DNA from: Campylobacteraceae bacterium
GTDB taxonomy: Bacteria; Campylobacterota; Campylobacteria; Campylobacterales; Sulfurovaceae
Direction: 5' to 3'
Length of the DNA: 5,279 nt
NCBI GenBank assembly: GCA_027083895.1
Contig: JALWMN010000085.1
Span: 1-5,279, forward strand
The notes under the pieces are model-generated. The model worked only from the letters and a program-made list of their open reading frames with translations. It was not told where the DNA came from and searched no databases. Positions 1 through 5,279 of the stretch are shown here, piece after piece. The translations under genes and the position numbers were made by a program. Every line of letters starts with the position of its first letter. Position 1 is the stretch's first letter.

Positions 1-225
1 AATCATGATGGAACTTTAGATGGTTATGAGGATCATGATAATGATGGTAGATCTGATATAGATAACGATAGTGATCATAATGGTATACCAGATGGATATG
101 AACATGGTGGTAATGATCGTGATGATAGTAGGGATCGTGATGGTAAAGATGATGATCGTAACAAATATCACGATAGAGATGGTAGTGATGATGGTAGAAA
201 CCATGGTAGTAGGGATCGTGAATAG
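1..225 (+). CDS. C-terminal end of an Asp-rich protein with thrombospondin type-3-like Ca-binding repeats (5' partial)
   Basis: Reading frame 1 is open from the first base to a TAG at 223-225, giving the last 74 residues of a protein whose start lies outside the window. Residues about 3-34 follow the bacterial thrombospondin type-3 pattern of alternating acidic residues ending in G-x-x-D-G-Y-E (for example DHDNDGRSD and NGIPDGYE). In known families such repeats bind calcium in secreted or surface proteins. Residues about 38-74 degenerate into a low-complexity tail of Asp with Arg, Gly, Ser and His (DRDD, SRDRDG, DDGRNHG). About 23 of 74 residues are Asp, all encoded by GAT. No C-terminal anchor, LPXTG or hydrophobic segment is visible. 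Other frames across this stretch are open only because the DNA is a simple GAT/GGT-rich sequence. I infer an exported calcium-binding or adhesion-type protein. The catalytic or structural part upstream is unseen, so the overall function is unknown. Confidence 0.75.
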   Translation, partial: NHDGTLDGYEDHDNDGRSDIDNDSDHNGIPDGYEHGGNDRDDSRDRDGKDDDRNKYHDRDGSDDGRNHGSRDRE

Positions 226-234
226 AGCAATAAT

Positions 235-258
235 GATTGCAGAAGTGAATCTGCAATC
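235..258 (+). terminator. Perfect 9-bp hairpin just after the Asp-rich gene, possible weak terminator
   Basis: The arms gattgcaga (235-243) and tctgcaatc (250-258) are exact reverse complements around a 6-base loop, starting 10 bases after the TAG at 223-225. No T-run follows the stem (the next bases are gagagt and then a run of A). It is therefore not a textbook intrinsic terminator, and may instead be an mRNA 3'-end stabiliser or a rho-assisted stop. The position supports a 3'-end role. Confidence 0.4.
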
Positions 259-280
259 GAGAGTAAAAAACTTTGTAAGT

Positions 281-300
281 TTGTAGAGATAGATCTACAA
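281..300. other. Second small inverted repeat in the intergenic region
   Basis: The arms ttgtaga (281-287) and tctacaa (294-300) are perfect reverse complements separated by 6 bases. It lies 22 bases after the first hairpin and about 80 bases upstream of the next gene's -10 element. It has no flanking T-run. It could be a second RNA hairpin at the 3' end of the upstream transcript or a dyad protein-binding site. The sequence alone does not decide. Confidence 0.35.
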
Positions 301-381
301 CAGATGGTGAGAATAGCGAACTAAACTCTCTATTACTTTTAACCCAAATCTTTGCTAATTCTAATGCAAAATTTGGTTTAA

Positions 382-412
382 TATAATAGAATAAGAAAAA
401 GTAATAAAAGGA
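382..412 (+). promoter_or_regulatory. Promoter -10 element and ribosome binding site for the AhpD-like gene
   Basis: A perfect TATAAT lies at 382-387, and AAAGGA at 407-412 sits 5 bases before the ATG at 418. No good -35 hexamer is found at 16-18 bases spacing (359-364 reads ttctaa). This is common in Campylobacterota, where sigma-70 promoters rely on the -10 and an A/T-rich upstream region. Predicted transcription starts near 394, giving a leader of about 25 nt. The RBS fixes the start at 418. Confidence 0.65.
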
Positions 413-417
413 TTGTT

Positions 418-948
418 ATGGCGTATATAGAGTTGTGTAAATATGAGGATATGGATCCTGAAATTCAAGAGCGTGCAAAGCCGATTTTAGAGAAGACTGG
501 GAAGCTTGGGGAGATCTTTGAGCTCTTAGCTCTCGATAAAGATCTCTACTTTAGTACCGATGCAATGGTGCAAAACTTTCTTTTAAAAGAGACACTCTTG
601 CCCTATGCAACAAAAGAGCGGATCGCTCTGCTTGTCTCTAAAGCAAATAGCTGTACAATGTGTGTAGATGTGCATAAAAATATTGCAAAGATGCTAGGGA
701 TGAGCCAAGAGCAAGTCGAAGAGACTTTGTAAGGTGTTGATGCTATCAATACAGATAAAAAAGAGAAAGAGCTTTTACGATTTTGTATAAAGGCTTCTGG
801 CAAAGAGAACTATAAAACGACTTCAGAGGATATTGATCCATTAAAAGCCCTAGGATATAGTGAATTAGAGATACTCGAAGCAGTGAGGATTGTAGGGTAC
901 TTTAACTACATCAATACTCTCTCAAATGTTTTTGGGCTAGGGAGGTAG
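418..948 (+). pseudogene. Carboxymuconolactone decarboxylase/AhpD-like family gene interrupted by an in-frame TAA
   Basis: The frame opens at ATG 418 with a good RBS and reaches a TAA at 730-732 after 104 residues. It then continues without frame change for 71 more codons to TAG 946-948. The N-terminal part contains the AhpD-type redox motif CTMCxxxH (C79, C82, H86), preceded by K-E-R-I-A-L-L, as in peroxidase-related CMD enzymes. The part after the TAA (helix around TDKKEKELLRF, then the stretch ending in NYINTLSNVFGLG) looks like the family's normal C-terminal helical region. The intact product would be about 176 residues, the usual size for this subfamily. A single substitution (for example AAA, CAA or GAA to TAA) explains the break. 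The downstream part has no obvious in-frame start or RBS. Family members reduce peroxides through the CxxC pair or act on lactones; the substrate here is unknown. A recent nonsense mutation or a sequencing error is most likely. The 104-residue fragment with the CxxC could still be made. Confidence 0.8.
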
Positions 949-956
949 CCTGATTT
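932..956 (+). terminator. Possible weak intrinsic terminator in the convergent junction
   Basis: The arms ggcta (935-939) and tagcc (946-950) pair around a 6-base loop. They extend outward by two G-T wobbles and one T-A pair, and a short TTT at 954-956 follows. The stem overlaps the last codons and the stop of the AhpD-like gene. Only 14 bases separate the two convergent reading frames, so a terminator would have to overlap coding sequence. The T-run is short and the call is weak. On the reverse strand the hairpin is followed by A-rich sequence, so it is not a convincing terminator for the operon. Confidence 0.3.
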
Positions 957-962
957 ACCAAA

Positions 963-1589
963 TTATAAACTCTCTTTTAAGAGTACTATTACCTCATCGT
1001 CGTTAAGTTGATGGAAATCTTTGTAGAATGCTCCAACTGCCATAAAGTTTTTTGGGGTTTGAAGGGCTACTACACTATTAGCAACTGCTTGGAGGCTTTC
1101 AAGTGTATCAAAAGGGACAACTGGTGCAGCGATAATAATCTCTTTTGCTCCCTCTTTTTGGAGTGCTTGAGCAGCAAGAAGCATTGAGGAGCCAGTTGCG
1201 ATGCCATCATCGATGAGAATAACTCTCTTTCCTTTAATCGGGTTTCGGCTCTTTTTATAGAGTGCTCTCTTTTGTACCATCTTCTTTTGGATTGCTGCTA
1301 TCTCTTTTTCGATATACTCTTGCGGAATATGGAGAGACTCTAGGGCTGCTTTGTTTACAAAGTAGTAGCCATTTTCGCTTACAGCACCGATTCCTGCCTC
1401 TTTATTGTATGGAGAGGGGATCTTTTTAACAAAGAAGATATCAAATGGCAGCTGTAGCTCTTTAGCCACAATTGCAGCGAGTGGAACACCGCCTCTAGGA
1501 AGAGCAATAATGATGGTATCCTTGCTCCCTCTATAGGGGAGTAATTTTTGGGCGAGTTCTTTTGCGGCTTCTTCTCTATTTTGGAACAT
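963..1589 (-). CDS. Phosphoribosyltransferase of the COG1926 type
   Basis: The product has 208 residues, a normal full length for a single-domain type I phosphoribosyltransferase. The PRPP-binding signature VILIDDGIATGSS is at residues 123-135, with the acidic pair D127-D128 that contacts the ribose of PRPP. PRGGVP at 31-36 forms the usual first PRPP-pyrophosphate loop. The stretch VKKIPSPYNKEAGIGAV at about 54-70 and the end of the protein (VGAFYKDFHQLNDDEV, 185-200) match the COG1926 'predicted phosphoribosyltransferase' subgroup, not Hpt, Apt or PyrE. The expected chemistry is transfer of phosphoribose from PRPP to a nitrogenous base or the reverse phosphorolysis, in the cytoplasm. The substrate is not established. 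The start is fixed by a strong AAGGAGG at 1600-1594, 4 bases before the ATG. That site overlaps the stop codon of the upstream Memo gene, with a 9-base gap between the frames, so translation is probably coupled. It is the last gene of the operon. Confidence 0.9.
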   Translation of the reverse strand: MFQNREEAAKELAQKLLPYRGSKDTIIIALPRGGVPLAAIVAKELQLPFDIFFVKKIPSPYNKEAGIGAVSENGYYFVNKAALESLHIPQEYIEKEIAAIQKKMVQKRALYKKSRNPIKGKRVILIDDGIATGSSMLLAAQALQKEGAKEIIIAAPVVPFDTLESLQAVANSVVALQTPKNFMAVGAFYKDFHQLNDDEVIVLLKESL

Positions 1590-1598
1590 AACCCCTCC

Positions 1599-2402
1599 TT
1601 ACTCCTCTAAAAATGCCGCACTCATATAGCCTACAACTTGGCTTCTGTCACCACTTGCATCAGCACTTGTTCGATAGTCAAGAATTAGCGATTTTAGCCC
1701 CTTTTTCTTTGCTGTAATAAGTATCGCTTCGATACCAATTTTACCACACGCTTCGCACCCTTTATGCAGGAGTGTTACATCCTCTTTTGCTACTGCTTCA
1801 AGACAGATACTATCGAGGCGTTTTGCCGCATCTAGGGAGTAGTAGTGGCTTAAATCGCTACTAATAACAACACCGATAGTTGGATCCTCTAAAAGGTACT
1901 CAATAATTTGGGCTAAATGCCTTGGGTCCTCTTTGCCATAGACGAGCTCGACAATAGTGATATTTGGAAGGTACTCTTGCAAAAATGGCACTTGTACCTC
2001 TGTACTGTGTTCGTGGTGTGCCTCTTCGTGGAGTCGTAGGTGGAACTTAGCCTTTAATTTTGCGACTAACTCTCTATCGATTGGAATCTTCCCCATGGGG
2101 GTATGAAAACTATCATAATCAGAAATGCTTACACCCTCAAGATAGACTCGGTGGCTTGGCCCAATAACAACAACCTTTTTTATATCACTATTTTTTAAGA
2201 GTTGATAGGCAACATTAGCAGTAAATCCAGAATAGATATATCCAGCATGTGGTACTATGATTGCTCTGCTCTTTAGTTGTAATAGAGTTTTATCTTTGAG
2301 ATGACTCTTAAGAATGGTATTGAAATTTGCAAACATCTTCTCTATGCTCTCTTTTTTTGATGGGTAGAATGTTCCAGCAACTGCACTCTCTCTTATACTC
2401 AT
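1599..2402 (-). CDS. amrB: AmmeMemoRadiSam system protein B (Memo-like)
   Basis: The product has 267 residues, the usual length for the family, and begins MSIRESAVAGTFYP, the conserved Memo N-terminus. Motifs in order are PHAGYIYSG (51-59), GPSHR (81-85), HEHSTEVQVPFL (130-141), SSDLSHY (181-187) and CEACGKIGIEAI (216-227). H52, H84, H186 and C219 correspond to the metal-pocket His/Cys positions of human MEMO1, so metal binding is expected. The fold is that of class III extradiol (LigB-type) dioxygenases. Bacterial and archaeal members are found next to a radical SAM protein and often AMMECR1; the biochemical role is not established to my knowledge. The start is supported by AAGGAGGA at 2414-2407, which overlaps the TAA of the upstream radical SAM gene (2415-2413). 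The gap is 10 bases, so the two are co-transcribed and probably translationally coupled. No AMMECR1 domain is fused to it or lies beside it here. Confidence 0.95.
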   Translation of the reverse strand: MSIRESAVAGTFYPSKKESIEKMFANFNTILKSHLKDKTLLQLKSRAIIVPHAGYIYSGFTANVAYQLLKNSDIKKVVVIGPSHRVYLEGVSISDYDSFHTPMGKIPIDRELVAKLKAKFHLRLHEEAHHEHSTEVQVPFLQEYLPNITIVELVYGKEDPRHLAQIIEYLLEDPTIGVVISSDLSHYYSLDAAKRLDSICLEAVAKEDVTLLHKGCEACGKIGIEAILITAKKKGLKSLILDYRTSADASGDRSQVVGYMSAAFLEE

Positions 2403-2412
2403 TTTATCCTCC

Positions 2413-3423
2413 TTAATTCCATACTCCTTCGATCTTACGGTTGCATTTTGGACATTTCCCGTCGATCATTCTATTGAGTGTAACACTATAACCTCTTCTA
2501 TCAATCAATAACTCTCCACACTTAGGGCAGTAGGTATCGCCATGAACAGGAACATTGCCTAAGTAGACATAGTAGAGACCTGCCTCTTTTGCAATCTTAG
2601 AGGCTCTTTGAAGCGTTGCTAGTTTTGTGTAGTCATGATCTAGCATTTTGTAATCAGGGTGGAAGGCACTGAGGTGCCACGGTACATGGCGTCCAAGTTC
2701 GTTTGCGATAAAGTTTGCCATTGCCTCTAGATCTTCGTTACTATCGTTTTCTCCCTCTATAAGAAGGGTTGTTACCTCTACCCAGATACCCGCATCAACC
2801 ATTCGTTTTAGGCTATCTTTTACCCCCTCTAAACCACCTTTGAGCACCTTTTTATAGTAACTATCACTCCAGCTTTTTAGGTCAATGTTGGCAGCGTCGA
2901 GCCAATTTGGCATATCGGCAATAATCTCTTTACTCTCAAAACCATTACTTACAAAGATATTCTTTAACCCTTTTTTTCGTGCAATAACACCAATATCGCG
3001 TGCGTATGGGTAGAATATTGTTGGTTCATTGTAGGTATATGCAATTGAGCTACAGTTGTGTTCCAGTGCGATAGCAACCATCTCTTTTGGACTTACATTG
3101 ATGCTTCTATCGATCTTTTTCTCTTGCGAAATATTCCAATTTTGGCAAAATGGGCACTTAAAGTTACACCCAACCGTTCCAAAAGAGAGGGCTGTAGTGC
3201 CTGGTAGTAGATGGTAGAGTGGCTTCTTCTCTATAGGGTCAATATTAAGAGCAATTGGGTGTCCATAGACTAAGTTTTTTAAAGCTCCATGCTCATTTTT
3301 ATTGACACCACAAATACCCACTTGTCCCTCTTTTAATTTACAGTAGTGGCGGCAAAGAAGGCAAGTTATACGCTCTTTATTTTCATCTTTTTTGTAATAG
3401 TTTATTCTATTTTGCTCACTCAT
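2413..3423 (-). CDS. amrS: AmmeMemoRadiSam system radical SAM enzyme
   Basis: The product has 336 residues, a typical family length. The radical SAM cluster motif CNFKCPFC is at residues 86-93 (C86, C90, C93), expected to bind a [4Fe-4S] cluster and SAM. It is preceded by a Cys-rich N-terminus (C21, C24, C28, C38) and followed by AYTYNEPT (128-135), IDLKSW (180-185) and WHLSAFHPDY (249-258), as in AmrS and the related PflA-like COG1180 group. The C-terminal CPKC pairs (C299/C302 and C324/C327) form a rubredoxin- or zinc-ribbon-like knuckle. This architecture identifies the AmmeMemoRadiSam enzyme and argues against a pyruvate-formate-lyase activase, which lacks these extra Cys clusters. The enzyme is cytoplasmic and oxygen-sensitive; its substrate is unknown. 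The start is supported by AAAGGA at 3435-3430, 6 bases before the ATG, and by a consensus promoter about 50-75 bases upstream. It is the first gene of the three-gene operon. Confidence 0.95.
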   Translation of the reverse strand: MSEQNRINYYKKDENKERITCLLCRHYCKLKEGQVGICGVNKNEHGALKNLVYGHPIALNIDPIEKKPLYHLLPGTTALSFGTVGCNFKCPFCQNWNISQEKKIDRSINVSPKEMVAIALEHNCSSIAYTYNEPTIFYPYARDIGVIARKKGLKNIFVSNGFESKEIIADMPNWLDAANIDLKSWSDSYYKKVLKGGLEGVKDSLKRMVDAGIWVEVTTLLIEGENDSNEDLEAMANFIANELGRHVPWHLSAFHPDYKMLDHDYTKLATLQRASKIAKEAGLYYVYLGNVPVHGDTYCPKCGELLIDRRGYSVTLNRMIDGKCPKCNRKIEGVWN

Positions 3424-3469
3424 ATTGAGTCCTTTAATTAATATTTATTTACTTATTTATACTAAATCT

Positions 3470-3498
3470 ATAATAACTCTTTTTTTTCAAATTGTCAA
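3470..3498 (-). promoter_or_regulatory. Sigma-70 promoter of the amrS-amrB-phosphoribosyltransferase operon
   Basis: Read on the reverse strand, a perfect -35 TTGACA (3498-3493) is followed after exactly 17 bases by TATTAT (3475-3470), which matches the -10 consensus at 5 of 6 positions. The spacer includes a long A-run (complement of the T-run at 3481-3487). The predicted start is near 3463, giving a leader of about 40 nt before the amrS ATG. Such a good -35 is unusual in Campylobacterota and suggests steady sigma-70 expression. No other promoter is needed for the two downstream genes. Confidence 0.75.
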
Positions 3499-3545
3499 GC
3501 AAGTGTGGTTCGAAAAGGGCAAAAAATCGAGATAAAAAAATTAAG

Positions 3546-3588
3546 ATATGCCATATTTTGCATATACTTTAGGAAAATGGTGTATACT
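3546..3588 (+). promoter_or_regulatory. Putative promoter and inverted repeat upstream of the 7TM sensor gene
   Basis: TATACT occurs twice, at 3563-3568 and 3583-3588, exactly 20 bases apart. Either can serve as a -10; the second would start transcription near 3595 with a leader of about 18 nt. A TTGCAT at 3558-3563 is a poor -35 at 19 bases spacing for the second copy. An inverted repeat with arms atatgc (3546-3551) and gcatat (3560-3565) and an 8-base spacer overlaps the first copy. It could be an operator. Regulator and function are not identifiable from the sequence. Confidence 0.45.
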
Positions 3589-3612
3589 TAGAGATAAAAA
3601 AGAAGTGTTGCA

Positions 3613-5279
3613 ATGGTTATGAAATATCTATTACTTTCGATACTTTTACCACTTTTTCTTTTTGCAATGCCACACAATGAGAGCAAAATAAAAGAAGAGA
3701 ATCTACTGCCCCAAAGTAAGGCTCTCTATGCAGATGATATTTTTGATATCAATAGCACTACAAGTCGTTCCAATTTTCAAGCATTTAATGGTGGTAGTTT
3801 TAATCTCTATCAAGCAGATAAAAATATATGGTTTGAGATAAAAGTAGATGCAAAAGAGTATAAAGAGCCAATACTCTATATAACGACCCCACTTCTTACA
3901 AAGATCAATATCTACAATAAAAGAGGGAAGTTGCTGCAATCATTGAGTTATGGGAAGCAAAAAGAGACGCTACTTCCATACTATAAGCTTCCAGCAAAAA
4001 AGATGCAACTCTATTTGCAGTTGCAATCGCACTATATCCCACTTATTGGGAGTATTTGGATAGCTGAAAAAGAGAGTTTCCTCTTAAAAGATGCAAATAA
4101 GCGATTCTATCTTACACTTCTGTTGGGAATCCTTGTAGCCGTAATGCTACTTTTACTTATAGAGTTTTTGATAAAACGAAAAAAAGAGATTCTCTTTCTT
4201 CTCTTTGTGGTGCTCCTTTTTAGTTACTATCTCTTTACCTATTCTGGATTAGCTGCAGCAGTAGCTTCAAGTTCGTATGCACTTTTAGATATCGCCATTA
4301 CAACAATCAAGATCAACTTTATTACAATACTACTAGCTCTCTATACGGGAGCACTGCTTAAGGTTACCAAAAGAGGAGTGCTCTATACCACTTTAAAAGT
4401 TTTAGCACTTACAGCGGCATTTGAACTCTTTGTTTCTGGGTTTTTAAATATTCCACTTCTCTATGCCCTTTTGCCACTTATTGCAACAATTATAGTTGGT
4501 ATTGTTGCACTCTATCGTAAACTTCAAGAAGAGAATATTTTCTTTTTTCCATTATTTGGATATATTATACTGTTCCTCCTTTTTGTTTCGCAGATTGCTA
4601 TAGCTATGGGGGCTCTTGGATTTAGCCTGCTGCAAGAGAGTATGCTTCTTTTGATAACAGTAGCACTTCTTTTTATAGCAGGGCAGTATCTCTATAGTTA
4701 TATTCAAAAAGAGAAGAGTGATTGTAATAGTGTTATTGAAGGGCTTGATCGTAAATATCTTATTGAGAATATGCTCCAGACGAAAAAAGAGGAGCTAGAT
4801 GCACTCAATGAGGCAAAAGAGATACTTAAACATGATATCCATACTATAATCGATAACAACTTTAAGCAGATACTCTTATCACTACAAACTGATGGTAGCA
4901 ATATTGATTATACAAAGCTTTCAAAGCAGCTAACAAATATTGAGCAGCGGATGCAAGCGATCTCTATCTGCTACACCCATATGCTAGAGAGTAAAAATTT
5001 AACAACGATAGATATGAAGCGTGTTGTAGAGGAGATTATAGAGCAGATTAAGATGCTCTATGCTGATCAGAAGTGTCCAATAAAGATTTTAACTGATATC
5101 GATGCAACACTTGCCGTAAATGATGCTGTAATTGCAGCAACCGCAATTAGTGAGATGGTGATGGATAGCTATAAAAAAGGGTGCAATAAAGAGAAAGGTT
5201 TTGTACTCTTAATTACATTAAAACAAACTAATGGAAGCTACTCTTTAAGTGTAAAAGATTATCCAGAAGGAAAAGAGGC
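3613..5279 (+). CDS. 7TMR-DISM receptor with divergent HisKA_2-type histidine kinase region (3' partial)
   Basis: The frame runs open from ATG 3613 to the window end: 555 codons, C-terminus missing. Residues 1-18 are a signal peptide (hydrophobic core LLLSILLPLFLF, cleavage likely after A18). Residues about 35-155 form a beta-rich periplasmic domain with the W73-F and Y89-to-Y101 pattern of 7TMR-DISMED2 sensor domains, which probably bind a small ligand such as a carbohydrate. Seven hydrophobic segments follow at about 165-187, 193-215, 223-247, 257-278, 281-301, 309-334 and 343-363, matching 7TMR-DISM_7TM. Residues 365-405 are a charged, probably coiled-coil linker. Residues 407-425 (HDIHTIIDNNFKQILLSL) align with the HisKA_2 box E-I-H-H-R-V-K-N-N-L. 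Residues 512-524 align with the ATPase N-box and V547-K-D549 with the G1 box. Key positions are altered: Thr411 stands for the expected phospho-His and Asp518 for the N-box Asn. Its activity is therefore uncertain. The start at 3613 is favoured by a weak A/G-rich site (AGAAG, 3601-3605); ATG 3619 is an alternative. The gene is divergent from the amr operon. A cognate response regulator would lie outside the window. Confidence 0.85.
   Translation, partial: MVMKYLLLSILLPLFLFAMPHNESKIKEENLLPQSKALYADDIFDINSTTSRSNFQAFNGGSFNLYQADKNIWFEIKVDAKEYKEPILYITTPLLTKINIYNKRGKLLQSLSYGKQKETLLPYYKLPAKKMQLYLQLQSHYIPLIGSIWIAEKESFLLKDANKRFYLTLLLGILVAVMLLLLIEFLIKRKKEILFLLFVVLLFSYYLFTYSGLAAAVASSSYALLDIAITTIKINFITILLALYTGALLKVTKRGVLYTTLKVLALTAAFELFVSGFLNIPLLYALLPLIATIIVGIVALYRKLQEENIFFFPLFGYIILFLLFVSQIAIAMGALGFSLLQESMLLLITVALLFIAGQYLYSYIQKEKSDCNSVIEGLDRKYLIENMLQTKKEELDALNEAKEILKHDIHTIIDNNFKQILLSLQTDGSNIDYTKLSKQLTNIEQRMQAISICYTHMLESKNLTTIDMKRVVEEIIEQIKMLYADQKCPIKILTDIDATLAVNDAVIAATAISEMVMDSYKKGCNKEKGFVLLITLKQTNGSYSLSVKDYPEGKE

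Noticed and set aside
1..225. Possible CRISPR or tandem-repeat array
   Set aside because: The repeats are short, imperfect and trinucleotide-phased with coding sense; there are no uniform repeats with unique spacers.
16..286. Open frames on both strands across the Asp-rich region (reverse 16-204, forward 71-286) rich in Ile, Met and Val
   Set aside because: They arise because the GAT/GGT repeat DNA lacks stops in several frames. Frame 1 gives a recognisable calcium-repeat protein, while the others give only low-complexity Ile/Met/Thr strings with no RBS.
603..803. Reverse-strand open frame of 66 codons
   Set aside because: It is antisense to the AhpD-like gene, has no RBS or recognisable motif, and the forward frame is clearly family-like.
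730..948. The second half of the AhpD-like gene as an independent small gene
   Set aside because: There is no in-frame ATG, GTG or TTG with an RBS near its beginning, and the sequence continues the family domain of the first half.
966..984. Hairpin-like ctcttttaagag at the end of the phosphoribosyltransferase gene as a terminator
   Set aside because: The loop would be only two bases, the stem is inside coding sequence, and no T-run follows on the transcribed strand.
2413..3423. Pyruvate-formate-lyase activating enzyme
   Set aside because: The N-terminal Cys cluster, C-terminal paired CPxC knuckles and adjacent Memo gene fit the AmmeMemoRadiSam enzyme better; no formate lyase gene is nearby.
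3703..3939. Reverse-strand open frame of 78 codons
   Set aside because: It lies wholly within the periplasmic-domain coding region of the 7TM sensor. Its composition (Ile, Cys, Tyr rich) looks like a shadow of the real frame.
4704..4901. Reverse-strand open frame of 65 codons
   Set aside because: It is antisense to the linker and HisKA_2-like part of the sensor kinase; the Ser/Leu-rich composition is a shadow of the Glu/Lys-rich coiled coil.

Overview
The window is AT-rich and gene-dense. It looks like a chromosomal segment of a Campylobacterota (Epsilonproteobacteria) bacterium, possibly a marine or hydrothermal type such as Sulfurimonas, Nitratiruptor or Sulfurovum. This placement rests on codon habits (frequent CTC/CTT Leu, AAA Lys, GAG Glu, ATA Ile), A/T-rich promoters and the gene types present. 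It is an inference from style, not a database match. I see no tRNA, rRNA, CRISPR array, IS element or phage gene.

Layout, left to right. (1) Positions 1-225 hold the C-terminal end of an Asp-rich protein, forward strand, with thrombospondin type-3-like calcium-binding repeats. (2) Positions 226-417 are intergenic, with two small perfect hairpins and a promoter for the next gene. (3) Positions 418-948 hold a carboxymuconolactone decarboxylase/AhpD-like gene, forward strand. A single in-frame TAA at 730-732 breaks it, although the rest of the frame still reads as the family's C-terminal half. (4) Positions 963-3423 hold a compact three-gene operon on the reverse strand. It is transcribed from a near-consensus sigma-70 promoter at 3498-3470 in the order AmmeMemoRadiSam radical SAM enzyme, Memo-like protein B, COG1926-type phosphoribosyltransferase. 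(5) Positions 3424-3612 are a divergent intergenic region with promoters in both directions and an inverted repeat. (6) Positions 3613-5279 hold a forward gene cut by the window end. It encodes a seven-transmembrane 7TMR-DISM receptor with an extracytoplasmic DISMED2-like domain and a divergent HisKA_2-type kinase region.

How the genes fit together. The reverse operon carries two of the three classical AmmeMemoRadiSam components (Memo and radical SAM, no AMMECR1). They are translationally packed with a phosphoribosyltransferase, which suggests joint action on a base, nucleotide or nucleic-acid substrate; this remains hypothetical. The divergent 7TM sensor shares its upstream region with the operon, so co-regulation is possible but not shown. 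The points most worth a second look are the nonsense codon in the AhpD-like gene, the amrS-Memo-phosphoribosyltransferase set without AMMECR1, and the loss of expected catalytic residues in the kinase part of the 7TM protein.
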